Source: CAMYLR01 sp039590215 (GTDB taxonomy: Bacteria > Gemmatimonadota > Gemmatimonadetes > JACCXV01 > JAHWKZ01). Taken from it: a stretch of 22,230 nucleotides of DNA. Both the position numbers and the translations under genes were made by a program. The stretch covers positions 1 to 22,230 of the forward strand of contig JBDHFX010000036.1 of NCBI GenBank assembly GCA_039590215.1, written 5' to 3'. The notes under the pieces are model-generated. The model searched no databases. It worked only from the letters and a program-made list of their open reading frames with translations, and was not told where the DNA came from. Shown here one piece after another: positions 15,004-22,230 of this stretch; position 1 is the first letter of the stretch; the number at the start of each line of letters is the position of its first letter.

Positions 15004-16068
15004 GTGAATTACGCCGTCATCCTCGCCGGCGGAGTGGGGGAGCGATTCTGGCCGGCGTCGACGCCTGAAATGCCCAAACAGCTCCTGCCGCTCATCTCCG
15101 ACAAGTCGATGCTTCGGGAAACGGCAGACCGACTGAGCGGTGTTGTCGCGGCCGATCACCAGTACATCCTCACCAACGCCTCGTTGCTCGACGCGGTGGC
15201 TGCCGAGTGTCCAGAGATGCCGGCCGCCCGGCTGATCGGCGAGCCGGAGGGCAAGAACACTGCACCCGCAATCGGGCTTGCGGCAGGTTTAGTGGCCGCC
15301 AACGACCGCGACGGGGTGTTGCTCGCACTGCCCGCCGATCATGCCGTCGCGAACGTCGCAGCCTTTCGGGAGAGTGTCGAGACCGCCTTTTCAATTGCTG
15401 ACGAGAACGATGTCCTGGTACTTTTCGGCGTCGTGCCAGACCGGCCAGAAGTCGGTTACGGTTACGTGGAGCGCGGCCCGACACTTGGTCCCGGTGCGGC
15501 AGAGGGGTTCGAGGTCGCCGCGTTCTTTGAAAAGCCGGACGCCAAGACAGCTCGCGAGTTCTGTGCAGACGGACGTCACTATTGGAACAGTGGGTTGTTC
15601 TGCGGGCAGGCACGGACGTTTCTAGCCGAGTACAAAAAGCATCTGCCGTTGATGCACCGGGCGATCGAGGTCGCCGTTCGGGATTGGGCGGACGATCCGG
15701 TGGGCGCTTGCGAGCGGTACTACGCTACTGTCGAGTCGACGTCGATCGATTACGGGATCATGCAGAAAACCGATCGTGCGGTCGTCCTACCGGCTGCCGA
15801 TTGGGGCTGGGATGACGTCGGCTCTTGGGAGGCGCTTGCCCGCTGGGTGAAGACCTCGCCTGAGGGAAACACCGAGGTGGGAGATTGCGTGCTCGAGCAG
15901 TGTCAAGACGTCGTCGCGTTCTGCCGTCAGGGTCGAGTGGCGGCGCTTGGCGTTTCAGACTGCATCATCGTGCGCACCGAGGATGCGACACTCGTCCTCG
16001 GTCGTGACATGCTTGATCAGCTGAAGCCGTTCGTGCGGGCGGTAACCACAGACCGCCCAGACCGATGA
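15004..16068 (+). CDS. manC: mannose-1-phosphate guanylyltransferase
   Basis: The enzyme joins mannose-1-phosphate and GTP to give GDP-mannose, the donor for mannose- and deoxyhexose-containing glycans. The 354-residue protein is the single-domain form without a C-terminal phosphomannose isomerase. Motifs: LAGGVGERFWP at the N-terminus (nucleotide-binding loop), PKQLLPL, GEPEGKNTAPAIGLA, LPADH, GYGYVERG, FFEKPDAKTA, WNSGLF, SIDYGIM and WDDVGSWEAL. GTG 15004 places the conserved NYAVILAGG at the very N-terminus; a TTG at 14983 would add seven unrelated residues. The preceding bases look like a promoter rather than a ribosome-binding site. The stop overlaps the next gene as ATGA. It may feed the GDP-deoxysugar reductase encoded at 17990. 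Confidence 0.92.
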   Translation: MNYAVILAGGVGERFWPASTPEMPKQLLPLISDKSMLRETADRLSGVVAADHQYILTNASLLDAVAAECPEMPAARLIGEPEGKNTAPAIGLAAGLVAANDRDGVLLALPADHAVANVAAFRESVETAFSIADENDVLVLFGVVPDRPEVGYGYVERGPTLGPGAAEGFEVAAFFEKPDAKTAREFCADGRHYWNSGLFCGQARTFLAEYKKHLPLMHRAIEVAVRDWADDPVGACERYYATVESTSIDYGIMQKTDRAVVLPAADWGWDDVGSWEALARWVKTSPEGNTEVGDCVLEQCQDVVAFCRQGRVAALGVSDCIIVRTEDATLVLGRDMLDQLKPFVRAVTTDRPDR

Positions 16069-16655
16069 AGGCGACCGTTCTCGTGCCATGGATCTTGATC
16101 GCCGCTGCGGCATGCGCGTCTCCCTACCGCGAGAACCCACCCGAAACCGCTGCTCGACCCCCGAACACCGAACGGCGGACTCCGGCCGGTGATCCACCGA
16201 CGCTCGAACCCGAGCCCGCCGGGCGCGAGGTCGACGCCCCAACAATCGTCGTGGCCGATGCGTCGGGGCAGACGGTGATCGGCTCCGTCGCTGCTGACGG
16301 GACGCTTCACGCCGATACGCTCGCGGGTGCTCGTCCTGACACTTCGCGAGTGGTGCGGGAAACAGTCGTAACCGGTGCGGTTCGGTCGACTGCCGGTGTC
16401 GGTCCCTTGGCTACCGGCTATCGGGTTCAGGTGTTCGCCGCCCGGGATCGCGACGTGGCGGCCGGCGCTGTCCGTCGCTTGCGTGAGCAGCGGGTCTCCG
16501 ATCCGATCTACATGGAGTGGATCGACCCATGGTACAAGGTGCGGGTCGGTGACTTCACGGATCGTGGGTCGGCCGAACAGTTGCGCAACCAGCTGGTGGA
16601 GCTTGGATTCCCCGAGGCATGGATCATTCGCACGACGATACGGACCGCTCCTTGA
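16065..16655 (+). CDS. SPOR-domain lipoprotein
   Basis: A 196-residue exported protein. The N-terminus VPWILIAAAAC gives a short hydrophobic signal with a lipobox-like AAAC and Cys17 as the likely lipidated residue. A Pro/Glu/Arg-rich linker (about 20-70) follows. The C-terminal ~80 residues form a SPOR domain: YRVQVFAARD, then a helix, IYMEWIDPWYKVRVGDF, a second helix with AEQLRNQLVELG, and a final strand WIIRTTI. SPOR domains bind glycan strands stripped of stem peptides, usually at division sites, so a role in wall remodelling or division is likely. The start ATG overlaps the manC stop (ATGA), and the stop overlaps the TTG of the next gene (TTGA). The lipobox lacks the usual Leu, so lipidation is probable rather than certain. 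Confidence 0.8.
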   Translation: MKATVLVPWILIAAAACASPYRENPPETAARPPNTERRTPAGDPPTLEPEPAGREVDAPTIVVADASGQTVIGSVAADGTLHADTLAGARPDTSRVVRETVVTGAVRSTAGVGPLATGYRVQVFAARDRDVAAGAVRRLREQRVSDPIYMEWIDPWYKVRVGDFTDRGSAEQLRNQLVELGFPEAWIIRTTIRTAP

Positions 16656-17878
16656 GCGCAGTACCGCTCGTTCTTTGTGATCCGGAGCGATCACCTTTTT
16701 GGCCGCTTGCGGAGACGCGGCCGGTGGCTGAGTTACTGGCCGGGACGCGCTCTTTTCGTCAGCGTTGGGAAGAGCGAGCCGGTCCCGTCGCGATGGTTTG
16801 TTGCGATGCCGATGTTACGGGGTGTGCGTTTCGCTCGACCGAACGACCTCGGTTGAATGTGTGGCCCGAGGCCGAAAACGGGTTGCGAATCGCGATCGCG
16901 AGCTGGGTGCCCCCGCGCGATTGGCGCTTCGGCGACCAGCCCGCCGAGTATCGGATCGGCGAAAGGCCGATCGGATGGCGGCTCGACCCAACGCGCGCGC
17001 GCGAGGTCGCCGAGCTCGATAGCGGCCCGGGCGTTGTGGTGGAGTGGTTGTCGGGGCTGACCCTCCCGGTCGAGGAAGCCGATGGACGAGTCGTCGACTC
17101 CCTGTGGACGCTGGTCGATGCCAACGCCGAGTTGATCCGGTACGACGCCGAGGAGTTCATAACCGCGGAAACGGTGACCGGGGTCGACCCCGTGGCGCTG
17201 TTGGGCGATGGTCTCAAGGTCCAGCGTGACGTGACGATCGGCCCTTTCGTTGCGCTCGATACCGAGCCCGGTCCGATCGTGCTTGGTACCGGAGTCCGGG
17301 TCGCCCCGCACGCTTTGCTCGAGGGCCCGCTTTACGTCGGTCCGGGTAGTGTCATCCTCGGCGGCCGAGTCGGCAGCGGAACCTCGATCGGACCGGGTTG
17401 CCGAATCCGTGGTGAGGTCGAGGCGTCGATCATCCAGGCGTTTTCCAACAAGGCGCACGACGGTTTCGTCGGTCACTCGGTCTTGGGGGCGTGGGTCAAC
17501 CTCGGGGCGGGCACGATCACCAGCGATCTCAAGAACACCTATGGTCCGATCCGGTTAACGGGGCCGGATGGCACGATCGACACCGGAGTCCTGAAACTGG
17601 GCGCTTTTCTAGGCGATCACGTCAAGACCGGGATCGGGTCACTATTGACGACCGGCGCCCGGTTGGGGGTCGGAACTCACTTCTTTGGCGGTCGGCGCGT
17701 GTCACCCGCCTATTTGCCCGACTTCTGCTGGTTCGATGGTGACGAGCAAGAAACGGTGCGGCTGGAGCCCTTCCTGCGTGCGGTGGAGAAAGCGATGGGT
17801 CGCCGCGATCAAGTGCTGACCGAGGATGAGCACGCGATGCTCGAAGCCCTGCACCGCATAGGGACAACCTCAGGCTGA
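16652..17878 (+). CDS. alternate GlmU-like sugar nucleotidyltransferase/acyltransferase
   Basis: A 408-residue two-part protein resembling the alternate GlmU family (TIGR03991 type, from memory). The N-terminal part begins PLVLCDPERSPFWPL and has ETRPVAEL (21-28) followed by the RQRWEER region, as in the NTP_transf_4 domain; the classical LAGGxGxRM loop is absent. The C-terminal part, from about 185, is a left-handed beta helix of hexapeptide repeats, with NKAHDGFVGHS (His269, His275) and NLGAGTITSDLKNTYGP, where GlmU has its acetyltransferase site. It probably makes UDP-GlcNAc or a related sugar nucleotide for envelope synthesis. TTG 16652 (TTGA overlap with the SPOR gene) puts the conserved strand at the N-terminus; ATG 16619 would add eleven hydrophilic residues. 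A terminator starts one base after its stop. Confidence 0.8.
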   Translation: MSAVPLVLCDPERSPFWPLAETRPVAELLAGTRSFRQRWEERAGPVAMVCCDADVTGCAFRSTERPRLNVWPEAENGLRIAIASWVPPRDWRFGDQPAEYRIGERPIGWRLDPTRAREVAELDSGPGVVVEWLSGLTLPVEEADGRVVDSLWTLVDANAELIRYDAEEFITAETVTGVDPVALLGDGLKVQRDVTIGPFVALDTEPGPIVLGTGVRVAPHALLEGPLYVGPGSVILGGRVGSGTSIGPGCRIRGEVEASIIQAFSNKAHDGFVGHSVLGAWVNLGAGTITSDLKNTYGPIRLTGPDGTIDTGVLKLGAFLGDHVKTGIGSLLTTGARLGVGTHFFGGRRVSPAYLPDFCWFDGDEQETVRLEPFLRAVEKAMGRRDQVLTEDEHAMLEALHRIGTTSG

Positions 17879-17931
17879 GATCCGCGAGGCGGGTTGCTGC
17901 CCCCCTCCGAGGATCGCTAGTTTTTAGTTTT
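17879..17931 (+). terminator. intrinsic terminator ending the ftsY-to-GlmU-like gene run
   Basis: GATCC (17879-17883) pairs with GGATC (17911-17915), GAGG (17886-17889) with CCTC (17904-17907) and GGG with CCC around a TTGCTG loop. The hairpin starts immediately after the TGA stop and is followed by GCTAG and TTTTTAGTTTT. This is the clearest rho-independent terminator in the window. Confidence 0.85.
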
Positions 17932-17989
17932 ACGCGTCTTGTCAAAGTGCTTGGCGCCCCTCCCACACCGATCGAATTCAACGGAACGC

Positions 17990-18961
17990 ATGCGCATTTT
18001 CATTACCGGCATCGAAGGTTTCGTCGGACGCCACCTGGCTGCGCGGTTGGCGGCCGGGGGCGAGACCGTGGTTGGATCGGTCTATCGGCCCGCATTAGCC
18101 GTCGATGGAGCCGGGGAGGTCTTCCAACTCGACGTTCGTGACCGGGTCGAGGTTGGTGTTGCGATCGCCGGTGCCCGCCCCGACGTCGTCGTGCACCTGG
18201 CTGGTGAGACGAGCGTTGGCAAGTCGTTCAACGACCCCGCGACGACGTTCGATGTCAACGCGGTGGGTACCATAAACGTTTTGGAAGCGTGCCGCGAGGC
18301 GTCCGTGGGGCGGGTCTTGCTGGTGACGTCGTGCGAGGTGTACGGCGATCCGGATCCGAGTCACGGCCCGATCGTCGAAACGGCTCCCTTGATCCCCATC
18401 AACCCGTATGGTGCGAGCAAGGTCGCCCAGGACGTTCTGGGGTATCAATATTGGCGCAGTTTCGGGGTACCCGTGGTCCGCGCACGGCCGTTTCCACATA
18501 CCGGACCGGGGCAGGCTGATCAGTACTTGTTTCCATCGGTTGCACGACGGATTGCGCTCGCTGAGACGGGTCGCGGGCCGGCAACGATCACCGTCGGGAA
18601 CATCGCGACCATCCGCGATCTGCTTGACGTTCGGGACGTAGTTGAAGCGTACCTCGGCTTGATCGGGTCCGGTGAGCCTGGCGCGGTGTACAACGTGTGT
18701 TCCGGGGAGGAGCATCGATTGACCAAAGCTCTCGACACGCTATGTGAACTGGCGGAGACGCCGGTGCGGATCGAGGTCGATTCGGTTCAGAGCCGGCCAG
18801 CCGACTTCCAGTGGATGGTGGGTGATCCCACCAAGCTGAAGGCGGCCACTGATTGGCGGCCTCATCTCCGTTGGGAGGAAACGATGCGGGATCTGCTTTT
18901 GGACATGCGAATGCGACTTGAGGTTGATGCGCCGGTCGAGGTGGCGGAGCGCGATGGCTAG
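17990..18961 (+). CDS. NAD(P)-dependent SDR epimerase/dehydratase, GDP-6-deoxy-D-mannose reductase-like
   Basis: A 323-residue extended short-chain dehydrogenase. The Rossmann motif is GIEGFVG (7-13), the catalytic Ser is near 114 in TSCEVYG, and the YxxxK pair is Tyr140/Lys144 in NPYGASK. HLAGETSVGKSFNDP, RPFPHTGPGQ and RDLLDVRDVVEAY match the family that includes GDP-6-deoxy-D-mannose reductase (RMD) better than the 4,6-dehydratase. RMD reduces GDP-4-dehydro-6-deoxymannose to GDP-D-rhamnose. The guanylyltransferase encoded upstream would supply GDP-mannose, but no 4,6-dehydratase is seen in the window. Start ATG 17990 has only a weak GGA ahead of it. The 111 bases before it hold the terminator; no confident promoter is seen there. 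UDP- or dTDP-sugar specificity remains possible. Confidence 0.8.
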   Translation: MRIFITGIEGFVGRHLAARLAAGGETVVGSVYRPALAVDGAGEVFQLDVRDRVEVGVAIAGARPDVVVHLAGETSVGKSFNDPATTFDVNAVGTINVLEACREASVGRVLLVTSCEVYGDPDPSHGPIVETAPLIPINPYGASKVAQDVLGYQYWRSFGVPVVRARPFPHTGPGQADQYLFPSVARRIALAETGRGPATITVGNIATIRDLLDVRDVVEAYLGLIGSGEPGAVYNVCSGEEHRLTKALDTLCELAETPVRIEVDSVQSRPADFQWMVGDPTKLKAATDWRPHLRWEETMRDLLLDMRMRLEVDAPVEVAERDG

Positions 18962-19553
18962 ACGAGGGATTATGGGGCTCCTTCAGGCCATTTTGGCGGT
19001 GCTTCTTGTCGTCACCGCGTGCGACGAGGACAACCCGTTTCGGAGCGTTGTACCGGTTGTCAACGAGGGTGATGCCCAAGTGTGGGAGCTCGCTTTGCCG
19101 GAGTTTCCTAGTGGTTGGGATTTCGCGGCTGGCGAACGGTTCTTCATCGGGACGACCGAGATCGGTAGCACCTTTGGAACGTGGGCTCTTGACTCACGCA
19201 CCGATGGCACGCTGGTCTTGCGTCCGTTCTCGACGCTCGCGCCCAACCTGTCCTTCATCCGAACTGGGATCATCGATCTTGGCGCCGTGCCGTTCGGTAC
19301 AGTCGAAACCGCGCCGTCGAGTGGGTACAGCTCGGTCAACGATCCGGCCGGGGTTCCGGTTATCGAGGGTCACACGTACGCTTTTCGCATCAGCTTCATC
19401 AATACTGGCGGCGTGGTGCCGATCAACTACGCCAAGCTTTCGGTGATCGACATAGGCCAAGAGTTCGCAGGGAACCCGAGCTCGAGGTTTATTCGCTTCG
19501 AGTGGGCCTACCAGGTTCAGCCTCTCAATCGCAGACTCGTAGCGGATTTGTAA
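18954..19553 (+). CDS. hypothetical lipoprotein
   Basis: A 199-residue protein of unknown function with a lipoprotein signal: GLLQAILAVLLVV then VTAC, with Cys23 as the predicted lipid-bearing residue. The next residues are Asp-Glu-Asp; in E. coli, Asp at position +2 keeps lipoproteins in the inner membrane, though the rule may not hold here. The mature part is rich in Gly, Phe, Thr and Val with many predicted beta strands and no cysteines, suggesting a beta-sandwich. I do not recognise a domain. The ATG overlaps the end of the SDR gene by eight bases and is preceded by GGAG at four bases. Its TAA stop overlaps the serS ATG by one base (TAATG). The position between a sugar-nucleotide gene and serS gives no clear functional clue. 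Confidence 0.75.
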   Translation: MARRGIMGLLQAILAVLLVVTACDEDNPFRSVVPVVNEGDAQVWELALPEFPSGWDFAAGERFFIGTTEIGSTFGTWALDSRTDGTLVLRPFSTLAPNLSFIRTGIIDLGAVPFGTVETAPSSGYSSVNDPAGVPVIEGHTYAFRISFINTGGVVPINYAKLSVIDIGQEFAGNPSSRFIRFEWAYQVQPLNRRLVADL

Positions 19554-20833
19554 TGCTCGATCTGCGGCTGCTGAGAACGGATCCCGATCAATTACGCAGT
19601 GGGATTGCGAAGCGGGGCGAAGCGGCGGACATCGATCGCTTGGTGGCGCTCGATGCCGAGCACCGCCAGGCTCTAAGCGAGAGCGAAAAGCTAAAAGCCG
19701 AGCGTAACGCCCGCTCGAAGGAGGTCGCCAAGCTGTTGGCGGCTGAGGAGCAAGATGACGCCGAGTCGCTGAAGTCCGAAATGCGCCAGGTCAGCGTGCG
19801 CATCAAGGAACTCGATGAGCGATCGGAGACGCTCAAAGAGAACCTCGACGGATTGTGGCTCGAGATCCCAAATCTCCCGCACGAAACGGTTCCCGCCGGT
19901 GATGCCGAGCAGAACGAAATCGTCCGCACGTGGGGGACAACCCGGGAGTTCGATTTCGCGCCCCAGCCCCACTGGGATCTCGGCGACCGATTAGGGATCC
20001 TCGATCTGGCGCGAGCGGCCAAGGTCGCAGGCTCCGGGTTCGTCGGGCTGACCGGCGACGGGGCTGCGCTATCCCGAGCCCTGATCGCTTTCATGCTCGA
20101 TCACCATCGCGAGAACGGCTATCTGGAGATCGCGCCGCCGGTGTTGGTAAACCCGGCCACTGCTACTGCGACTGGGCACCTGCCGAAGTTCGAGGATCAG
20201 CTCTATGCCGTCGAGCGCGACGAGCTGTACCTCATCCCGACTGCCGAGGTACCGATCATGGGCTGGCACCGGGACGAGATCCTGTCGATCGACGCGCTGC
20301 CGCTCCGCTACTGTTCCTACACGCCCTGTTTTCGGCGCGAAGCCGGCGCGCATGGAAGCGATACTCGAGGCCTGATTCGCGTCCATCAGTTTGACAAGGT
20401 CGAGCTCGTAAAGATCACTCGTCCCGAGGACTCGTACGATGAGCTCGAATCGCTGACCGCGGATGCCGAGTGGGTTTTGCAGGCGCTCGACTTACCGTAC
20501 CGGGTCGCGTTGTTGGCGGCCGGCGACATGGGGAACGCCGCCGCCAAGACATACGACCTCGAGGTGTGGTCGCCCGGCGTCGAGAAGTGGCTCGAAGTTT
20601 CGTCGTGCTCCAACTGCGAGGCGTATCAGGCGCGACGCGGCAACTTGCGGTATCGATCTGACTCGAATGGCGGAGTTCGGTTTCCGCACACCCTCAACGG
20701 ATCTGCGGTCGCACTGCCACGCACACTGATTGCGATCTTCGAGAACTATCAGAACGCCGACGGGACCCTGACCGTGCCGACCGTGCTGCGCCCCTACCTG
20801 GGAGGGCGCGAAACCCTGGCTCCGAGCCGATGA
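19553..20833 (+). CDS. serS: seryl-tRNA synthetase
   Basis: SerRS attaches serine to tRNA-Ser and also to tRNA-Sec, the first step of selenocysteine formation, so it acts on the selC product encoded in this window. The 426-residue protein has the usual length. The N-terminal MLDLRLLRTDPDQLR is followed by the long antiparallel coiled-coil arm (about 30-105) that grips the long variable arm of its tRNAs. The class II core shows TGHLPKFEDQLY, PTAEVP, motif 2 FRREAGAHG (260-268) with Arg261, RVHQFDKVE, EVSSCSNCEAYQARR and motif 3 NGSAVALPRTL with Arg390. ATG 19553 overlaps the stop of the lipoprotein gene by one base. The stop overlaps the kinase start as ATGA. Confidence 0.97.
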   Translation: MLDLRLLRTDPDQLRSGIAKRGEAADIDRLVALDAEHRQALSESEKLKAERNARSKEVAKLLAAEEQDDAESLKSEMRQVSVRIKELDERSETLKENLDGLWLEIPNLPHETVPAGDAEQNEIVRTWGTTREFDFAPQPHWDLGDRLGILDLARAAKVAGSGFVGLTGDGAALSRALIAFMLDHHRENGYLEIAPPVLVNPATATATGHLPKFEDQLYAVERDELYLIPTAEVPIMGWHRDEILSIDALPLRYCSYTPCFRREAGAHGSDTRGLIRVHQFDKVELVKITRPEDSYDELESLTADAEWVLQALDLPYRVALLAAGDMGNAAAKTYDLEVWSPGVEKWLEVSSCSNCEAYQARRGNLRYRSDSNGGVRFPHTLNGSAVALPRTLIAIFENYQNADGTLTVPTVLRPYLGGRETLAPSR

Positions 20834-22077
20834 ACCTCGACCGCGGCCCCCAACATCGGCCGCGGATCTGGCCGATCGTCGCCATCGTGGCCACGATCGG
20901 GCTGTTCGGCGGATACGTGTGGTACACACGGGCGTTGGTGGCCGACATTCGCCAGGACACCGAGCGTCTGGCGACTCTGTACGCGAGGGCGTTGAGGATC
21001 TCGTCGCCGGAAGACGCTCAGATCCTCGTCTTCGAAGAGGTCATACAGGAGTTCCCATACCCGGTCATCCTCACCGATCCGGAAGGCAATCCGGTCGCGT
21101 TCAGAAACCTCGAGAAGCTCGAAATCCCAAACGAGACTGGTCCTTGGTCACCCGCCGAGCGGCTCGCGCTGCGCCAGGAAACGGTGCGCATGGGCCGCAT
21201 CGCCGACCCCTATCCGATCACCGACGAAAGTGGCTCGATCATCCAGCAGATCCATGTGAGCGAGGCTGGCACGATTACGCTGCTCAGGTACCTGCCCTAC
21301 ATCCAGGGGCTCGGGCTGGCGGCCATCGGTTTGATCGCGTTCTGGCTGATTCGCTACAACCTGCGGGTCCAACGCGGGCAGATCTGGGTCGCCATGGCCC
21401 GTGAGAGCGCGCACCAGCTGGGAACGCCGATCTCGTCGTTGTATGGCTGGGTCGAGCTGCTGCGTGCCGAGCGCAAGGCGGTCGCTGTCCCGGGGAGCAG
21501 TGGTGGTGAGCCAGAAGTCGACGTGACGATGGCGCTCAAAGCCATGGAGCAGGACGTCGATCGCTTATCGAAGGTCGCCAATCGTTTCGAGCTGATCGGT
21601 CGACAGCCACAGCTGACCCCCATCGACGTGACCGACCTGATGCGAGAGTTGGAACAGTATTGTCGCGCTCGGTTGCCACGCCGCGGCAAACCGATCCGGC
21701 TGATCACCGAGTTTGGCGTTGTCCCTCCGGTCGCCGCTAATCTGACGTTGCTCGAGTGGGCGTTGGAGAACTTGGTCAAAAACGCGGTCGACGCGCTCGA
21801 GGATCGAGGAGGGGAGATCACGCTCCGAACGGCCCGCGGTGCGGCGAACGAGACCGTTGAAGTCGAAGTGTCCGACGATGGGCCGGGGGTTCCGCGCGCA
21901 CTGCGCAAACGGATCTTTGAAACCGGCGTGTCGACCAAGCCTCGGGGCTGGGGGGTCGGGCTCTCGCTTTCCCGTCGCATCGTCGAGGACTACCACGGCG
22001 GGGGCCTGGATCTAGTGACACCCGATGATGCACCTGGGACAACGTTCCGGATCACGCTGCCCGTGGCCGAGTCGTGA
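20830..22077 (+). CDS. membrane-bound sensor histidine kinase
   Basis: A 415-residue two-component sensor. A membrane helix (about 13-33) is followed by a ~120-residue sensory part and a second helix (about 155-175), so the sensor is probably periplasmic. The region FPYPVILTDPEGNPVAFRN within it resembles a PAS-like strand-loop. The kinase core has the phospho-acceptor His195 in SAHQLGTPISSL, the N box ENLVKNAVDAL (Asn318), the G1 box DDGPG (349-353) and the G2 box GWGVGLSLSRR. The H box is HQLGTP rather than the common HELRTP. No clear HAMP domain and no response regulator gene is seen nearby, so the partner lies elsewhere. The start overlaps the serS stop (ATGA) and the stop overlaps the helicase start (GTGA). 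The signal it senses is unknown. Confidence 0.9.
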   Translation: MNLDRGPQHRPRIWPIVAIVATIGLFGGYVWYTRALVADIRQDTERLATLYARALRISSPEDAQILVFEEVIQEFPYPVILTDPEGNPVAFRNLEKLEIPNETGPWSPAERLALRQETVRMGRIADPYPITDESGSIIQQIHVSEAGTITLLRYLPYIQGLGLAAIGLIAFWLIRYNLRVQRGQIWVAMARESAHQLGTPISSLYGWVELLRAERKAVAVPGSSGGEPEVDVTMALKAMEQDVDRLSKVANRFELIGRQPQLTPIDVTDLMRELEQYCRARLPRRGKPIRLITEFGVVPPVAANLTLLEWALENLVKNAVDALEDRGGEITLRTARGAANETVEVEVSDDGPGVPRALRKRIFETGVSTKPRGWGVGLSLSRRIVEDYHGGGLDLVTPDDAPGTTFRITLPVAES

Positions 22078-22230
22078 CCCACCCTCTGCTCGAAGGACTC
22101 AACCCGACCCAGCGAACGGCGGTCGAGCACGGACCGGGTCCGCTCCTCATTCTCGCCGGCGCCGGTAGCGGCAAGACGCGGGTGCTCACGCATCGCGTCG
22201 CGTACATGATCGAGGCTCACGATGTCGATC
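22074..22230 (+). CDS. uvrD: UvrD/PcrA-type superfamily 1 DNA helicase, 3' end cut by window
   Basis: Only the first 52 residues are visible. They carry the Q-motif region LNPTQRTAVEHG and the Walker A motif AGAGSGKT followed by RVLTHRVAYMI, the standard beginning of UvrD/PcrA 3'-5' helicases used in excision repair and replication. GTG 22074 overlaps the kinase stop (GTGA), and the N-terminus is of normal length. UvrD, PcrA and Rep cannot be separated from this fragment. Confidence 0.9.
   Translation, partial: MTHPLLEGLNPTQRTAVEHGPGPLLILAGAGSGKTRVLTHRVAYMIEAHDVD

Noticed and set aside
17939..17979. Promoter for the SDR gene (TTGTCA at 17939, TTGGCG at 17951)
   Set aside because: No acceptable -10 hexamer at proper spacing; a promoter is expected after the terminator but cannot be placed.

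Overview
The window is a gene-dense, high-GC (roughly 60-65% by eye) stretch of bacterial chromosome holding ordinary housekeeping genes with almost no spacing between them. An LpxH-type enzyme (lipid A synthesis), lipoprotein signals and a SPOR protein point to a diderm, Gram-negative-type cell. The ~400-residue cyanobacterial/plant-like form of IspH, an alternate GlmU-like protein, a DUF5683 protein and the overall gene set would fit Gemmatimonadota. That assignment is an inference from memory of families and is not proven here. No phage, insertion sequence, CRISPR array or rRNA was seen.

Layout: (1) 2-5287, plus strand: the 3' part of cinA, an alpha/beta hydrolase, thpR, an SbcD/YhaO-like nuclease and an SbcC/YhaN-like ATPase, all overlapping or nearly so. 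(2) 5288-5584: a 297-base leader without a gene, with a candidate promoter and strong RNA structure, ending in a perfect 10-bp hairpin that places the ispH start codon in its loop. (3) 5585-7717: ispH and a second alpha/beta hydrolase. (4) 7718-8122: a hairpin, a small minus-strand gene and divergent control sequence. (5) 8123-9843: a selenocysteine tRNA (selC), a DUF5683 protein and murI. (6) 9840-11914, minus strand: lpxH followed by an MFS transporter; the latter converges on murI with a 4-base stop overlap. (7) 11948-17878: ftsY, recG, a mannose-1-phosphate guanylyltransferase, a SPOR lipoprotein and a GlmU-like protein, closed by a clear intrinsic terminator. (8) 17990-22230: a GDP-6-deoxy-mannose reductase-like SDR, a lipoprotein, serS, an orphan histidine kinase and the start of a UvrD/PcrA helicase.

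Themes: cell-envelope building (murI, lpxH, sugar-nucleotide enzymes, SPOR), genome maintenance (SbcCD-like pair, recG, uvrD) and translation/secretion (serS, selC, ftsY). SerRS is the enzyme that first charges tRNA-Sec with serine, so selC and serS cooperate although they lie about 11 kb apart. Nine gene junctions are 4-base NTGA overlaps using all four NTG start codons, including an apparent CTG start for recG.

The observations most worth a second look are the structured ispH leader with its start-codon hairpin, the tRNA-Sec gene and its small divergent neighbour, the CTG start of recG, the unusual motif residues and membrane hairpin in the SbcCD-like pair, and an excess of the palindrome CGATCG.
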